From positions 1-6,154 of the forward strand of contig JALRHB010000079.1 of NCBI GenBank assembly GCA_023253245.1: 6,154 bases of DNA, in the 5' to 3' direction. Below, piece by piece: positions 1-5,570 of the stretch. The position numbers were made by a program, and so were the translations under genes. Every line of letters begins with the position of its first letter. Within the stretch, counting starts at the first letter, position 1. The DNA is from Polynucleobacter sp. GTDB taxonomy: Bacteria; Pseudomonadota; Gammaproteobacteria; Burkholderiales; Burkholderiaceae. The notes beneath the pieces are model-generated. The model searched no databases, was not told where the DNA came from, and saw nothing but the letters and a program-made list of their open reading frames with translations.

Positions 1-387
1 AGGAAAAGACACCCCACGAATATTCAAGCCAATTTGCTGGCCCAGCTCCATCATTAATATGGCTAAGGAGATAGGTATGCCTCTTCTGTTTTCGATGATT
101 TGATGCAGGTAAGAATTTTCCGGGGCGTAAAAATCATTTGGGTTTGGTCCGAACCCAAGTTCGTTGTAAAAGAAATGCTTCAAGAGTTGCAGACGCTGAA
201 TAGGGGGTGTATCAGGAGTAATACGTTGCTTGAGCTTATTACCCCACTGATCAATTTGATCGAGCACTCCTTGCACATTGAGATCTGGATAAGCGTGCTG
301 TGCAACTGCGACTGCTGCCTCAGTTAAGGGAAGGTGTTCATCTTCAGCAACTAATGAAGTGAAATAGTCGAGTTGTTGTGTAGGCAT
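1..387 (-). CDS. SirB1-family transglutaminase-like protein, N-terminal part (cut by window edge)
   Basis: The minus strand is open from an ATG at 385-387 to the window edge, giving 129 codons that begin MPTQQLDYFTSLVAEDE. Seen in sequence: a helical N-terminus, then NELGFGPNPNDFY (about residues 75-87) and RRGIPISLAILMMELG (about 101-116), ending at NIRGVSFP. This is the conserved block of the SirB1 family, which has a transglutaminase-like fold and often a C-terminal TPR region. The family is normally around 270 residues, so roughly half the protein is missing here only because the window ends. The biochemical role of SirB1 proteins is not established; the name comes from a Salmonella locus and does not prove a regulatory function. 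The gene starts 5 bases after the murJ stop with no clear Shine-Dalgarno sequence, which suggests co-transcription and possibly coupled translation with murJ. The family call is confident; the function is unknown. Confidence 0.85.
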   Translation of the reverse strand, partial: MPTQQLDYFTSLVAEDEHLPLTEAAVAVAQHAYPDLNVQGVLDQIDQWGNKLKQRITPDTPPIQRLQLLKHFFYNELGFGPNPNDFYAPENSYLHQIIENRRGIPISLAILMMELGQQIGLNIRGVSFP

Positions 388-392
388 AAAGG

Positions 393-1946
393 CTATTTTG
401 CATGACGCAGGAATTTTTGCCAGCGAATTCCCACAAGACTAAGGGCCCCAAAGTAAATGACGGCGGCTGCAGCCAGCCAACCCATCAGTAAGCTGATTCT
501 TAGCCAGGGGGTCTCTTGTAAGCCAAGCCATGAATGTGCTGTAGAGGCATAAAGCAGTACGCCTGAAAAGGGAATTAGCGCCAAAAGGAGTTGTCCAAGG
601 TATTTGAGCCATGATGTGCTTGGTAGGGCGCCACGTCGATACAGACCTAGCCAGAGTAAAGTAGCATTGAGGCATGCCCCCACTCCGATTGAGAGAGCCA
701 GGCCAGCATGACCTAGCCAGGGTACAAACAGCAAATTTGCCAGTTGAGTAGCCACTAGTACCAATATGCCAATTTTGACTGGGGTACGAATGTCTTGGCG
801 AGAATAAAAGCCGGGAGCTAATATTTTGACTAGTATGAGTCCAATTAGTCCAACTCCATAAGCTGCCAATGCGCGCTGTGTCATTAAGACATCCGTAGCA
901 TTAAACTTGCCATAGTGATACAGGACTGCCGCCAAAGGCTCACCAAAGATAAATAGTGTTATTGCGCAAGGTGCCGCCAGTAGCAGGGTGAGTTGTAAAC
1001 CCCAAATCAGAAGTTCACCCGCCTGAGCTAAATCATTTCTTGCATTTGCCTTACTAAGGCTGGGAAGAAGAACGGTGCCTAATGCGACGCCAAGTAGCGC
1101 AGTTGGAAATTCCATCAATCTATCCGCATAGGAAAGCCATGAGACACTTCCAGTCTCTAAGCGCGAGGCAATGTTGGTGTTGATGATGAGTGAGATCTGC
1201 GCCACAGATACTGCAAATACCGCGGGCCCCATTAACTTGAGAACGCGTCTGGCATCGGGATTTAGGATTGCAGATTTGATGGCGCTAGGTATCAGGCCGA
1301 CTCGTGGCAATAAACCCAAGCGCGCTAGTGCAGGAACCTGAATTGCTAGTTGCAGAACGCCACCGACCAGCACGCCGATGCTCAGCGCATAAATGGGTTG
1401 CTCTAGATGAGGAGCAAGAAAAATGGCGCCTCCAATTAAGGCGAGATTGAGTAAAACCGGGGTAAATGCTGGAATAGCAAAGCGGCCGAAGGTATTGAGG
1501 ATCCCTGCTGACAAGGAGACCATCGAAATTAGCCCAATATAGGGGAACATGATGCGCGTCATGACTACGCTAGCTTCGTAAGCTGGCCCCCCCTTAAAGC
1601 CTGTAGCAATTGCTAAGATCAGCAATGGGGCAGCGATTACGCCCAGAAGAACTGTGATGAGCAAAGCCCAAAATAAGAGGGTTGCAACCGAATTTATGAG
1701 TACTTGAGACTGCTTGATGTCCCCTTTGCTCGATATTTCCCCCAAAATGGGTACAAATGCCTGAGAAAAGGCTCCTTCAGCAAATAGCCGGCGTAGCAGA
1801 TTTGGTAGCCTAAAAGCCACATTAAAGGCGTCAGTCCACTCAGAAGCCCCAAAGCTACGCGCAATCAGAGTTTCCCTTAGTAGTCCCGTAATCCGGGACA
1901 ACATGGTTAGGGAGCTAACCTTAGCGGCGGCAGAAAGCAGATTCAT
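393..1946 (-). CDS. murJ: Lipid II flippase MurJ (MviN)
   Basis: This gene encodes a 517-residue inner-membrane protein of the MOP exporter superfamily. It moves lipid II, the peptidoglycan precursor, from the inner to the outer face of the cytoplasmic membrane for cell-wall synthesis. The sequence is hydrophobic throughout, consistent with the 14 transmembrane segments of MurJ, and the length is normal. The N-terminus carries SRITGLLRE and then TDAFNVAFRLPNLLRRLFAEGAF. Residues R18, R24, D39 and R52 fall at the same numbers as functionally important E. coli MurJ residues. The ADRLMEFP motif (about 274-281) supplies R276 and E279, which correspond to E. coli R270 and E273. LGVALGTVLLPSLSKA (about 285-300) is another family signature. 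A purine-rich ribosome site (AGGGGA, plus-strand 1957-1962) lies 10 bases before the ATG. murJ is divergent from rpsT and is followed at once by the SirB1-like gene, so it is the likely first gene of that unit. Confidence 0.97.
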   Translation of the reverse strand: MNLLSAAAKVSSLTMLSRITGLLRETLIARSFGASEWTDAFNVAFRLPNLLRRLFAEGAFSQAFVPILGEISSKGDIKQSQVLINSVATLLFWALLITVLLGVIAAPLLILAIATGFKGGPAYEASVVMTRIMFPYIGLISMVSLSAGILNTFGRFAIPAFTPVLLNLALIGGAIFLAPHLEQPIYALSIGVLVGGVLQLAIQVPALARLGLLPRVGLIPSAIKSAILNPDARRVLKLMGPAVFAVSVAQISLIINTNIASRLETGSVSWLSYADRLMEFPTALLGVALGTVLLPSLSKANARNDLAQAGELLIWGLQLTLLLAAPCAITLFIFGEPLAAVLYHYGKFNATDVLMTQRALAAYGVGLIGLILVKILAPGFYSRQDIRTPVKIGILVLVATQLANLLFVPWLGHAGLALSIGVGACLNATLLWLGLYRRGALPSTSWLKYLGQLLLALIPFSGVLLYASTAHSWLGLQETPWLRISLLMGWLAAAAVIYFGALSLVGIRWQKFLRHAK

Positions 1947-2099
1947 GGGTTAATTTTCCCCTATTTATCAAGCGACTGGGCTTTTTTGGTCCTTTAATGT
2001 AAAATCTTGGGTTTTGGTGAGTCAGCTTACAAATTTGGCGAACCCACGCAGAATTTCAGTTAATCGTATTTTGTAATTTTTATATAGCAAGGTTTAAAG
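1947..2099. promoter_or_regulatory. Divergent murJ / rpsT promoter region
   Basis: This 153-base spacer separates the divergent murJ and rpsT genes, so it must hold promoters for both unless one is read from further away. Towards rpsT there are several AT-rich -10-like hexamers: TAAAAT at 2000-2005 with TG just before it, TACAAA at 2028-2033 with a weak TTGGGT 15 bases upstream, and TGTAAT at 2072-2077. None has a convincing TTGACA-like partner, so I cannot choose a start site. The rpsT ribosome site AAGG (2089-2092) lies 7 bases before its ATG. The murJ side shows a good ribosome site but no clear -35/-10 pair. bS20 represses its own translation in E. coli; no specific site for that could be recognised here. 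Confidence 0.4.
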
Positions 2100-2366
2100 A
2101 TGGCCAATACCGCACAAGCGCGCAAACGCGCACGGCAGGCAGTAAAACAAAACGAACACAACTCCAGCTTGCGTTCAAAGCTTCGCACCTCTATTAAGGC
2201 GGTTCGCAAAGCAATTGAAGCTGGTGATAAAGCCGCTGCAGCCAAAGTTTTTGCAGCAACTCAATCCACAATCGACAAGATTGCCGACAAGAAGATAGCT
2301 CACAAAAATACAGCGGCTCGTCAAAAGTCTCGCTTGTCTGCTGCTATTAAGGCGATGGCGGCCTAA
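2100..2366 (+). CDS. rpsT: 30S ribosomal protein bS20
   Basis: An 88-residue, strongly basic, helix-forming protein starting MANTAQARKRARQAVKQNEH, with the conserved ending AHKNTAARQKSRLSAAIKAM. Both match the bS20 family in length and wording. bS20 binds 16S rRNA early in assembly of the small ribosomal subunit and sits near the base of the body of the 30S particle. The ATG start has an AAGG ribosome site 7 bases upstream. The gene is Ala- and Lys-rich across its whole length, as usual for this family. It stands alone on the plus strand: murJ is divergent upstream, and a hairpin plus an intrinsic terminator follow within about 70 bases. It is therefore likely a single-gene transcript. An antisense reading frame over its 5' half is a by-product of its composition. 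Confidence 0.98.
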   Translation: MANTAQARKRARQAVKQNEHNSSLRSKLRTSIKAVRKAIEAGDKAAAAKVFAATQSTIDKIADKKIAHKNTAARQKSRLSAAIKAMAA

Positions 2367-2384
2367 GGGTTTTTTGTTTTAGGC

Positions 2385-2406
2385 AGGTCTGGAAGCATCT
2401 AGACCT
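2385..2406 (+). other. Hairpin in the rpsT 3' untranslated region
   Basis: An inverted repeat lies between the rpsT stop and its terminator. AGGTCTGGA (2385-2393) pairs with TCTAGACCT (2398-2406) around the loop AGCA, giving 9 pairs with one G-U. No T-run follows, so it is not itself a typical terminator. It may protect the 3' end of the transcript or simply form part of the terminator structure. The pairing is seen in the sequence; the role is inferred. Confidence 0.5.
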
Positions 2407-2440
2407 AAGCCCGCTCCTTAACAGAGCGGGTTTTTGTTTT
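2407..2440 (+). terminator. Intrinsic terminator of rpsT
   Basis: CCCGCTC (2410-2416) pairs perfectly with GAGCGGG (2424-2430) around a 7-base loop, extended at the base by a G-U and two A-U pairs. It is followed by TTTTTGTTTTT (2431-2441). This is a classic Rho-independent terminator for plus-strand transcription. The T-run touches the stop codon of the convergent DUF3579 gene, so the two genes share a very compact 3' boundary. Confidence 0.9.
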
Positions 2441-2754
2441 TAGGACTGGGTTTGCGATTTAGGTTCAAATTCGCAGGCCTCTTCAATTGGCAGACTGTTG
2501 TCTTTGGCGAAGTTCATGACAAAGTCTAGCGCTCTTGGATCTAGCTCTCCCAGTCTGGTATCGATTACAACGCATTTCACTTGTGCAATAAGCACTGGCC
2601 TGACGTAGGGTGAGTAAGTGAAGCGGGGGTCTCCAGCATCGCCTGGTGGGCGAAAAGTGGCCATGACACCGCAAAGACGTTCAGCCCAGTCACTTGGCCG
2701 AAAAGGTTTGCCTGAAGTTGTAATGCCTTGAATGAAAAGCTTTTTGTGGTTCAA
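2440..2754 (-). CDS. DUF3579 family protein, probable TTG start
   Basis: A protein of 104 residues belonging to DUF3579, a small family of unknown function found mainly in betaproteobacteria. Conserved-looking blocks are FIQGITTSGKPFRPSDWAERLCGVM (in two parts, about residues 7-31), YSPYVRPV (47-54), VKCVVIDTRLGELDPRALDFVM (59-80) and NFAKDN (81-86). There is no signal peptide or membrane segment, so it is probably cytoplasmic. The start is unusual. The frame has no ATG before FIQGIT; the codon at 2752-2754 is TTG, and upstream the frame runs back to a stop through only ATA and ATT as other weak candidates. The next ATG (residue 31) would cut into the conserved core. No clear ribosome site precedes the TTG. 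The gene converges on rpsT and diverges from argF; this placement between rpsT and argF is familiar from related Burkholderiales. The family call is good, the exact start less so, and the function is unknown. Confidence 0.85.
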   Translation of the reverse strand: MNHKKLFIQGITTSGKPFRPSDWAERLCGVMATFRPPGDAGDPRFTYSPYVRPVLIAQVKCVVIDTRLGELDPRALDFVMNFAKDNSLPIEEACEFEPKSQTQS

Positions 2755-2774
2755 GTTGGCGTAAAAATCGATGT

Positions 2775-2792
2775 AATGAATAAGTATGAATT
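2775..2792. promoter_or_regulatory. Possible partial ARG box (ArgR site) upstream of argF
   Basis: The sequence AATGAATAAGTATGAATT resembles the enterobacterial ARG box wnTGAATwwwwATTCAnw. The left half TGAAT is intact and the right half is degraded (ATGAA instead of ATTCA), leaving 13 of 16 specified positions matching. It lies 81 bases before the first argF start and between the divergent DUF3579 and argF genes, a sensible place for an arginine-responsive operator. The region is AT-rich, so a chance match is quite possible, and I cannot tell from this window whether the organism encodes an ArgR of the E. coli type. Confidence 0.25.
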
Positions 2793-2797
2793 AGCCC

Positions 2798-2839
2798 CCT
2801 AGCTTAACAGTCTAGGATGGCCTTAAGATGACTTTAGGA
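2798..2839 (+). promoter_or_regulatory. Argument for an argF promoter/operator region: inverted and imperfect direct repeats
   Basis: Two kinds of repeat lie just upstream of argF. CCTAG (2798-2802) and CTAGG (2812-2816) form a short inverted repeat around 9 bases. CTTAA...TAGGA also occurs twice: 2803-2817 and 2822-2839, with spacings of 5 and 8 bases between the two parts. A TTAACA hexamer at 2804-2809 could be a -35, but no good -10 lies 16-18 bases further on. The start of argF transcription must lie somewhere in 2755-2873, because DUF3579 is on the other strand. Which element is used cannot be decided by eye. Confidence 0.25.
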
Positions 2840-2873
2840 ATTATTTTCGTGCAGTTCGAAGTCCGAGTAAAAA

Positions 2874-3854
2874 ATGCAAGCTAAAACTTCAGTAGAAAGC
2901 TCAACAATGACATCTTTGGCGAAGCCCCAAATGCCTGGCCAGGTTAGGCATTATTTGCAGTTTGCTGACCTTACCCGCGAAGAGTACGACTATCTTCTGA
3001 AGCGCTCCGCATGGCTCAAAACCAAGTTTAAAAGTTATGAAACTTGGCACCCCTTGCACGATCGAACCTTGGCGATGATTTTTGAAAAGCATTCCACGCG
3101 AACTCGCCTCTCATTTGAGGCGGGCATTCACCAGCTTGGTGGTCATGCTGTGTACCTCAATACCCGAGATACCCAATTAGGCCGTGGCGAGCCTGTGGAA
3201 GATGCCGCTCAAGTGATTTCTAGGATGACTGACATCATCATGATTCGTACCTTTGGCCAAGAGATTATTGAGCGCTTTGCCGCAAATTCTCGTGTTCCAG
3301 TGATTAATGGCCTCACAAATGAATATCACCCTTGCCAAGTTCTGGCTGATATTTTTACTTTTGTAGAGGCAAAGGGTCCGATTCAAGGGAAAACAGTGGC
3401 CTGGGTGGGGGATGCCAATAATATGGCCTACACCTGGATACAGGCTGCCGAGTGTTTAGATTTTCATATTCGTTTCTCTGCGCCAGGCGGCTATCAGCTT
3501 GACGAGTCTAGGTTGACGGCTAAAGCGAAAAAGCACCTTACTGTTTGCGCCGATCCGAAAGATGCTTGCAAAGATGCTGATTTGGTGACCACTGATGTTT
3601 GGACTAGTATGGGCTTCGAGGATGAGAATTCCTCTCGCATGAGCGCATTCAAAGACTGGATGGTTGATGAGGAATTAATGTCTTTGGCAAAACCAGATGC
3701 CTTATTTATGCACTGCTTGCCTGCTCATCGGGGTGAAGAGGTTTCGGCTGAAGTTATCGATGGTCCTCAAAGTATTGTTTGGGAGGAAGCTGAAAATCGT
3801 CTGCATGTGCAAAAGGCGTTAATGGAGTACTTGCTCTGTGGGCGCCTGGATTAA
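2874..3854 (+). CDS. argF: Ornithine carbamoyltransferase
   Basis: This enzyme makes citrulline from ornithine and carbamoyl phosphate in the cytoplasm, the sixth step of arginine synthesis. Motifs seen, numbered from the 326-residue reading: carbamoyl phosphate loop STRTR (74-78), HPCQ (152-155), DVWTSMG ornithine loop (241-247), and HCLPAHRGEE with the active-site Cys281. The ending ENRLHVQKALMEYLL is typical of the family. The start is uncertain. ATG at 2874 gives 326 residues, ATG at 2907 gives 315 (AGAAAG lies 9 bases upstream) and ATG at 2931 gives 307. Family members from related bacteria begin close to the RHYLQFADLT block, so a start at 2907 or 2931 is at least as likely as 2874. argG follows after 48 bases without a terminator, so both are likely on one transcript. 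All catalytic motifs are intact, and it reads as the biosynthetic enzyme rather than the catabolic ArcB. Confidence 0.96.
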   Translation: MQAKTSVESSTMTSLAKPQMPGQVRHYLQFADLTREEYDYLLKRSAWLKTKFKSYETWHPLHDRTLAMIFEKHSTRTRLSFEAGIHQLGGHAVYLNTRDTQLGRGEPVEDAAQVISRMTDIIMIRTFGQEIIERFAANSRVPVINGLTNEYHPCQVLADIFTFVEAKGPIQGKTVAWVGDANNMAYTWIQAAECLDFHIRFSAPGGYQLDESRLTAKAKKHLTVCADPKDACKDADLVTTDVWTSMGFEDENSSRMSAFKDWMVDEELMSLAKPDALFMHCLPAHRGEEVSAEVIDGPQSIVWEEAENRLHVQKALMEYLLCGRLD

Positions 3855-3902
3855 TTTTTTTTAAGTAATTCGTTTTAGTTCATTTTTAATTGAAAAGAAA
3901 TC

Positions 3903-5132
3903 ATGTCCGATATTAAAAAAGTAGTTTTAGCGTATTCCGGTGGTCTTGATACGAGTGTGATCTTGAAATGGCTTCAAGATACTTATCAGTGCGAGATTGT
4001 TACTTTTACTGCCGACTTAGGGCAGGGCGAAGAGCTTGAGCCAGCACGCGCAAAGGCCCTACAATTTGGCATCAAGCCTGAGAATATTTTTATTGATGAT
4101 TTGCGTGAAGAGTTTGTGCGCGATTTTGTTTTTCCGATGTTTCGTGCCAATACGATTTATGAGGGCGAATACTTGCTAGGCACTTCAATTGCGCGACCAC
4201 TAATCGCCAAACGACAAATCGAGATTGCGCGTCAAACTGGCGCTGATTCTGTATCGCATGGCGCTACTGGTAAAGGGAATGACCAGGTGCGTTTTGAACT
4301 GGGCTACTATGCCCTCGAGCCAGGAATTAAAGTAATCGCTCCTTGGCGTGAGTGGGATCTACTCTCCCGTGAAAAACTCATGGCCTATGCAGAAAAGCAC
4401 GGTATTCCAGTGGAAATGAAGCATAAGCAAGGTGGCTCACCTTACTCTATGGATGCCAACTTGCTGCATATCAGTTATGAGGGGCGCCATCTTGAGAACC
4501 CTAATGCAGAGGCTGAAGAGTCTATGTGGCGTTGGACCGTTTCTCCTGAAAAGGCACCAGATGCCGCAGAGATTATTGAAATTGAATTTCGTGCTGGTGA
4601 TCCAGTTGCCATCAACGGTAAAGCCCTCAAGCCACATGAGTTGTTGGCTGAACTCAATCGGATCGGCGGCAAGCACGGCATTGGCCGCTTAGATTTGGTG
4701 GAGAACCGCTTTGTGGGTATGAAGAGCCGTGGTTGCTATGAAACACCGGGCGGAACTATTCTTCTAAAAGCACATCGTGGTATTGAAAGCATTACTCTTG
4801 ATCGTGAAGTGGCTCACCTTAAGGATGATTTGATGCCACGTTACGCTAGCTTAATTTATAACGGCTTGTGGTGGTCTCCAGAACGTATCGCCTTGCAAAC
4901 CTTAATTGATCACACTCAGCAAATGGTTAATGGTGTCGTGCGCTTGAAGCTCTATAAAGGTTCTGTATCTGTAATTTCACGTGACTCCGCAAACACTTTA
5001 TTTGATCAGACAATTGCGACCTTTGATGATGACGGGGGCGCGTACAACCAAGCTGATGCCGGTGGTTTTATCAAGTTGAATGCGTTGCGGATGCGTATTG
5101 CAGAAACCGCTAAGCGTAAGCGTGCCAAGTAG
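3903..5132 (+). CDS. argG: Argininosuccinate synthase
   Basis: A 409-residue cytoplasmic enzyme that joins citrulline and aspartate, using ATP to form a citrullyl-AMP intermediate, to give argininosuccinate. The length fits the ~400-residue bacterial type rather than the longer E. coli ArgG type. Visible motifs are the N-type ATP pyrophosphatase P-loop YSGGLDTS (11-18), TADLGQGEE (36-44), the substrate-binding block SHGATGKGNDQVRFELGYYA (118-137), SPYSMDANLLHISYEG (179-194), and DLVENRFVGMKSRGCYETPG (264-283). The C-terminus is rich in Lys and Arg (KRKRAK). The ATG is preceded by an A-rich stretch (GAAAAGAAA) with only a weak ribosome site. The gene takes the product of argF directly upstream. 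A further 44 bases separate it from ppnP with no terminator, so the three genes are likely transcribed together. Nothing is missing or broken. Confidence 0.97.
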   Translation: MSDIKKVVLAYSGGLDTSVILKWLQDTYQCEIVTFTADLGQGEELEPARAKALQFGIKPENIFIDDLREEFVRDFVFPMFRANTIYEGEYLLGTSIARPLIAKRQIEIARQTGADSVSHGATGKGNDQVRFELGYYALEPGIKVIAPWREWDLLSREKLMAYAEKHGIPVEMKHKQGGSPYSMDANLLHISYEGRHLENPNAEAEESMWRWTVSPEKAPDAAEIIEIEFRAGDPVAINGKALKPHELLAELNRIGGKHGIGRLDLVENRFVGMKSRGCYETPGGTILLKAHRGIESITLDREVAHLKDDLMPRYASLIYNGLWWSPERIALQTLIDHTQQMVNGVVRLKLYKGSVSVISRDSANTLFDQTIATFDDDGGAYNQADAGGFIKLNALRMRIAETAKRKRAK

Positions 5133-5176
5133 TCTAAAGATAAATTAACGTAATACCTCAATTGGAAAGAATAACG

Positions 5177-5482
5177 ATGCAATTTGATCAAGTTTCAGTA
5201 GGTAAGAAAGCCAATGTTTTTTTTGATGGCAAGTGCGTATCACATACCGTCACGCTACCGAATGGTGTTCGCAAGTCTGTAGGCGTAGTGTTGCCAAGCA
5301 CCTTACGTTTTGATTTGAGCACCAAAGAAATCATGGAGGTGGTTGATGGCAATGCTTTTGTCAGCATCAATGGTGCCCCTGAAGTGGAGTTCAAAGCTGG
5401 TCAAAGCTGGGAGGTCGAAAAGGGCGGTTACTTCATTATCCGTGCAGAAGCTCCTGTCCACTATGTTTGCCACTTTGAATAA
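5177..5482 (+). CDS. ppnP: Pyrimidine/purine nucleoside phosphorylase PpnP (DUF1255)
   Basis: A 101-residue single-domain cupin-like protein. E. coli PpnP (YaiE, 94 residues) phosphorolyses a broad set of purine and pyrimidine nucleosides to the base and ribose 1-phosphate; this role is transferred by family. Seen in sequence: VSHTVTLPNGVRKSVGVVLP (21-40), TLRF (42-45), EIMEVVDG (51-58), AGQSWEV (74-80), and the family ending HYVCHFE (95-101). The frame is open from a TTG at 5162, but the ATG at 5177 is chosen because GGAAAG (5164-5169) sits 7 bases before it as a ribosome site and because the resulting length fits the family. The gene follows argG after 44 bases and ends at a strong terminator, so it is likely the last gene of the argF-argG-ppnP unit. 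A perfect 10-base tandem repeat (TCAAAGCTGG twice, 5391-5410) lies inside the coding region. Confidence 0.93.
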   Translation: MQFDQVSVGKKANVFFDGKCVSHTVTLPNGVRKSVGVVLPSTLRFDLSTKEIMEVVDGNAFVSINGAPEVEFKAGQSWEVEKGGYFIIRAEAPVHYVCHFE

Positions 5483-5492
5483 GCATTAAGCT

Positions 5493-5506
5493 AAGCCAAA
5501 AGGCTT
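5493..5506 (+). other. Small hairpin after ppnP
   Basis: AAGCC (5493-5497) pairs with GGCTT (5502-5506) around the loop AAAA and is followed by a short TT-rich stretch. It is too short to be a strong terminator alone, but it precedes the main terminator by about a dozen bases and may aid termination or stabilise the 3' end. Confidence 0.35.
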
Positions 5507-5510
5507 TTCT

Positions 5511-5546
5511 AAAAAATGAACGCAGATCTCGGTCTGCGTTTTTTAT
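5511..5546. terminator. Terminator between ppnP and the DUF192 gene, probably bidirectional
   Basis: AACGCAGA (5519-5526) pairs perfectly with TCTGCGTT (5533-5540) around the 6-base loop TCTCGG. A T-run (5539-5544) follows for plus-strand transcription from ppnP. On the other side, the AAAAAA at 5511-5516 gives a T-run for minus-strand transcription from the convergent DUF192 gene, offset by two bases from the stem. The layout suits one terminator serving both genes. Confidence 0.88.
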
Positions 5547-5570
5547 TTCTTAGCTTTTACTTGGCGCAAA

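Noticed and set aside
100..327. Plus-strand open frame of 75 codons
   Set aside because: It lies entirely opposite the SirB1-like gene, whose protein has clear family motifs; the plus-strand product has none.
439..675. Minus-strand open frame inside murJ in another frame
   Set aside because: It overlaps the conserved murJ frame and encodes no recognisable protein.
2060..2245. Minus-strand open frame opposite the rpsT start
   Set aside because: It is explained by the Ala/Lys-rich codons of rpsT read in antisense; no motif is present.
3177..3386. Minus-strand frames opposite argF, here and at 2901-3092
   Set aside because: They are antisense to well-conserved ArgF motifs and show no independent signal.
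3855..3902. T-rich stretch after the argF stop as a terminator
   Set aside because: No GC-rich inverted repeat precedes the T-run, so it is more likely an AT-rich spacer within the operon.
4432..4692. Frames in both orientations within argG
   Set aside because: They overlap the conserved ArgG frame; the products do not resemble any family and have no ribosome sites that stand out.
5162..5176. TTG start extending PpnP by five residues
   Set aside because: The TTG overlaps the ribosome site GGAAAG that serves the ATG at 5177, and the extension is not part of the family core.
5006..5191. Minus-strand frames across the argG end and opposite ppnP (also 5188-5394)
   Set aside because: They are antisense to two well-supported genes and have no domain content.
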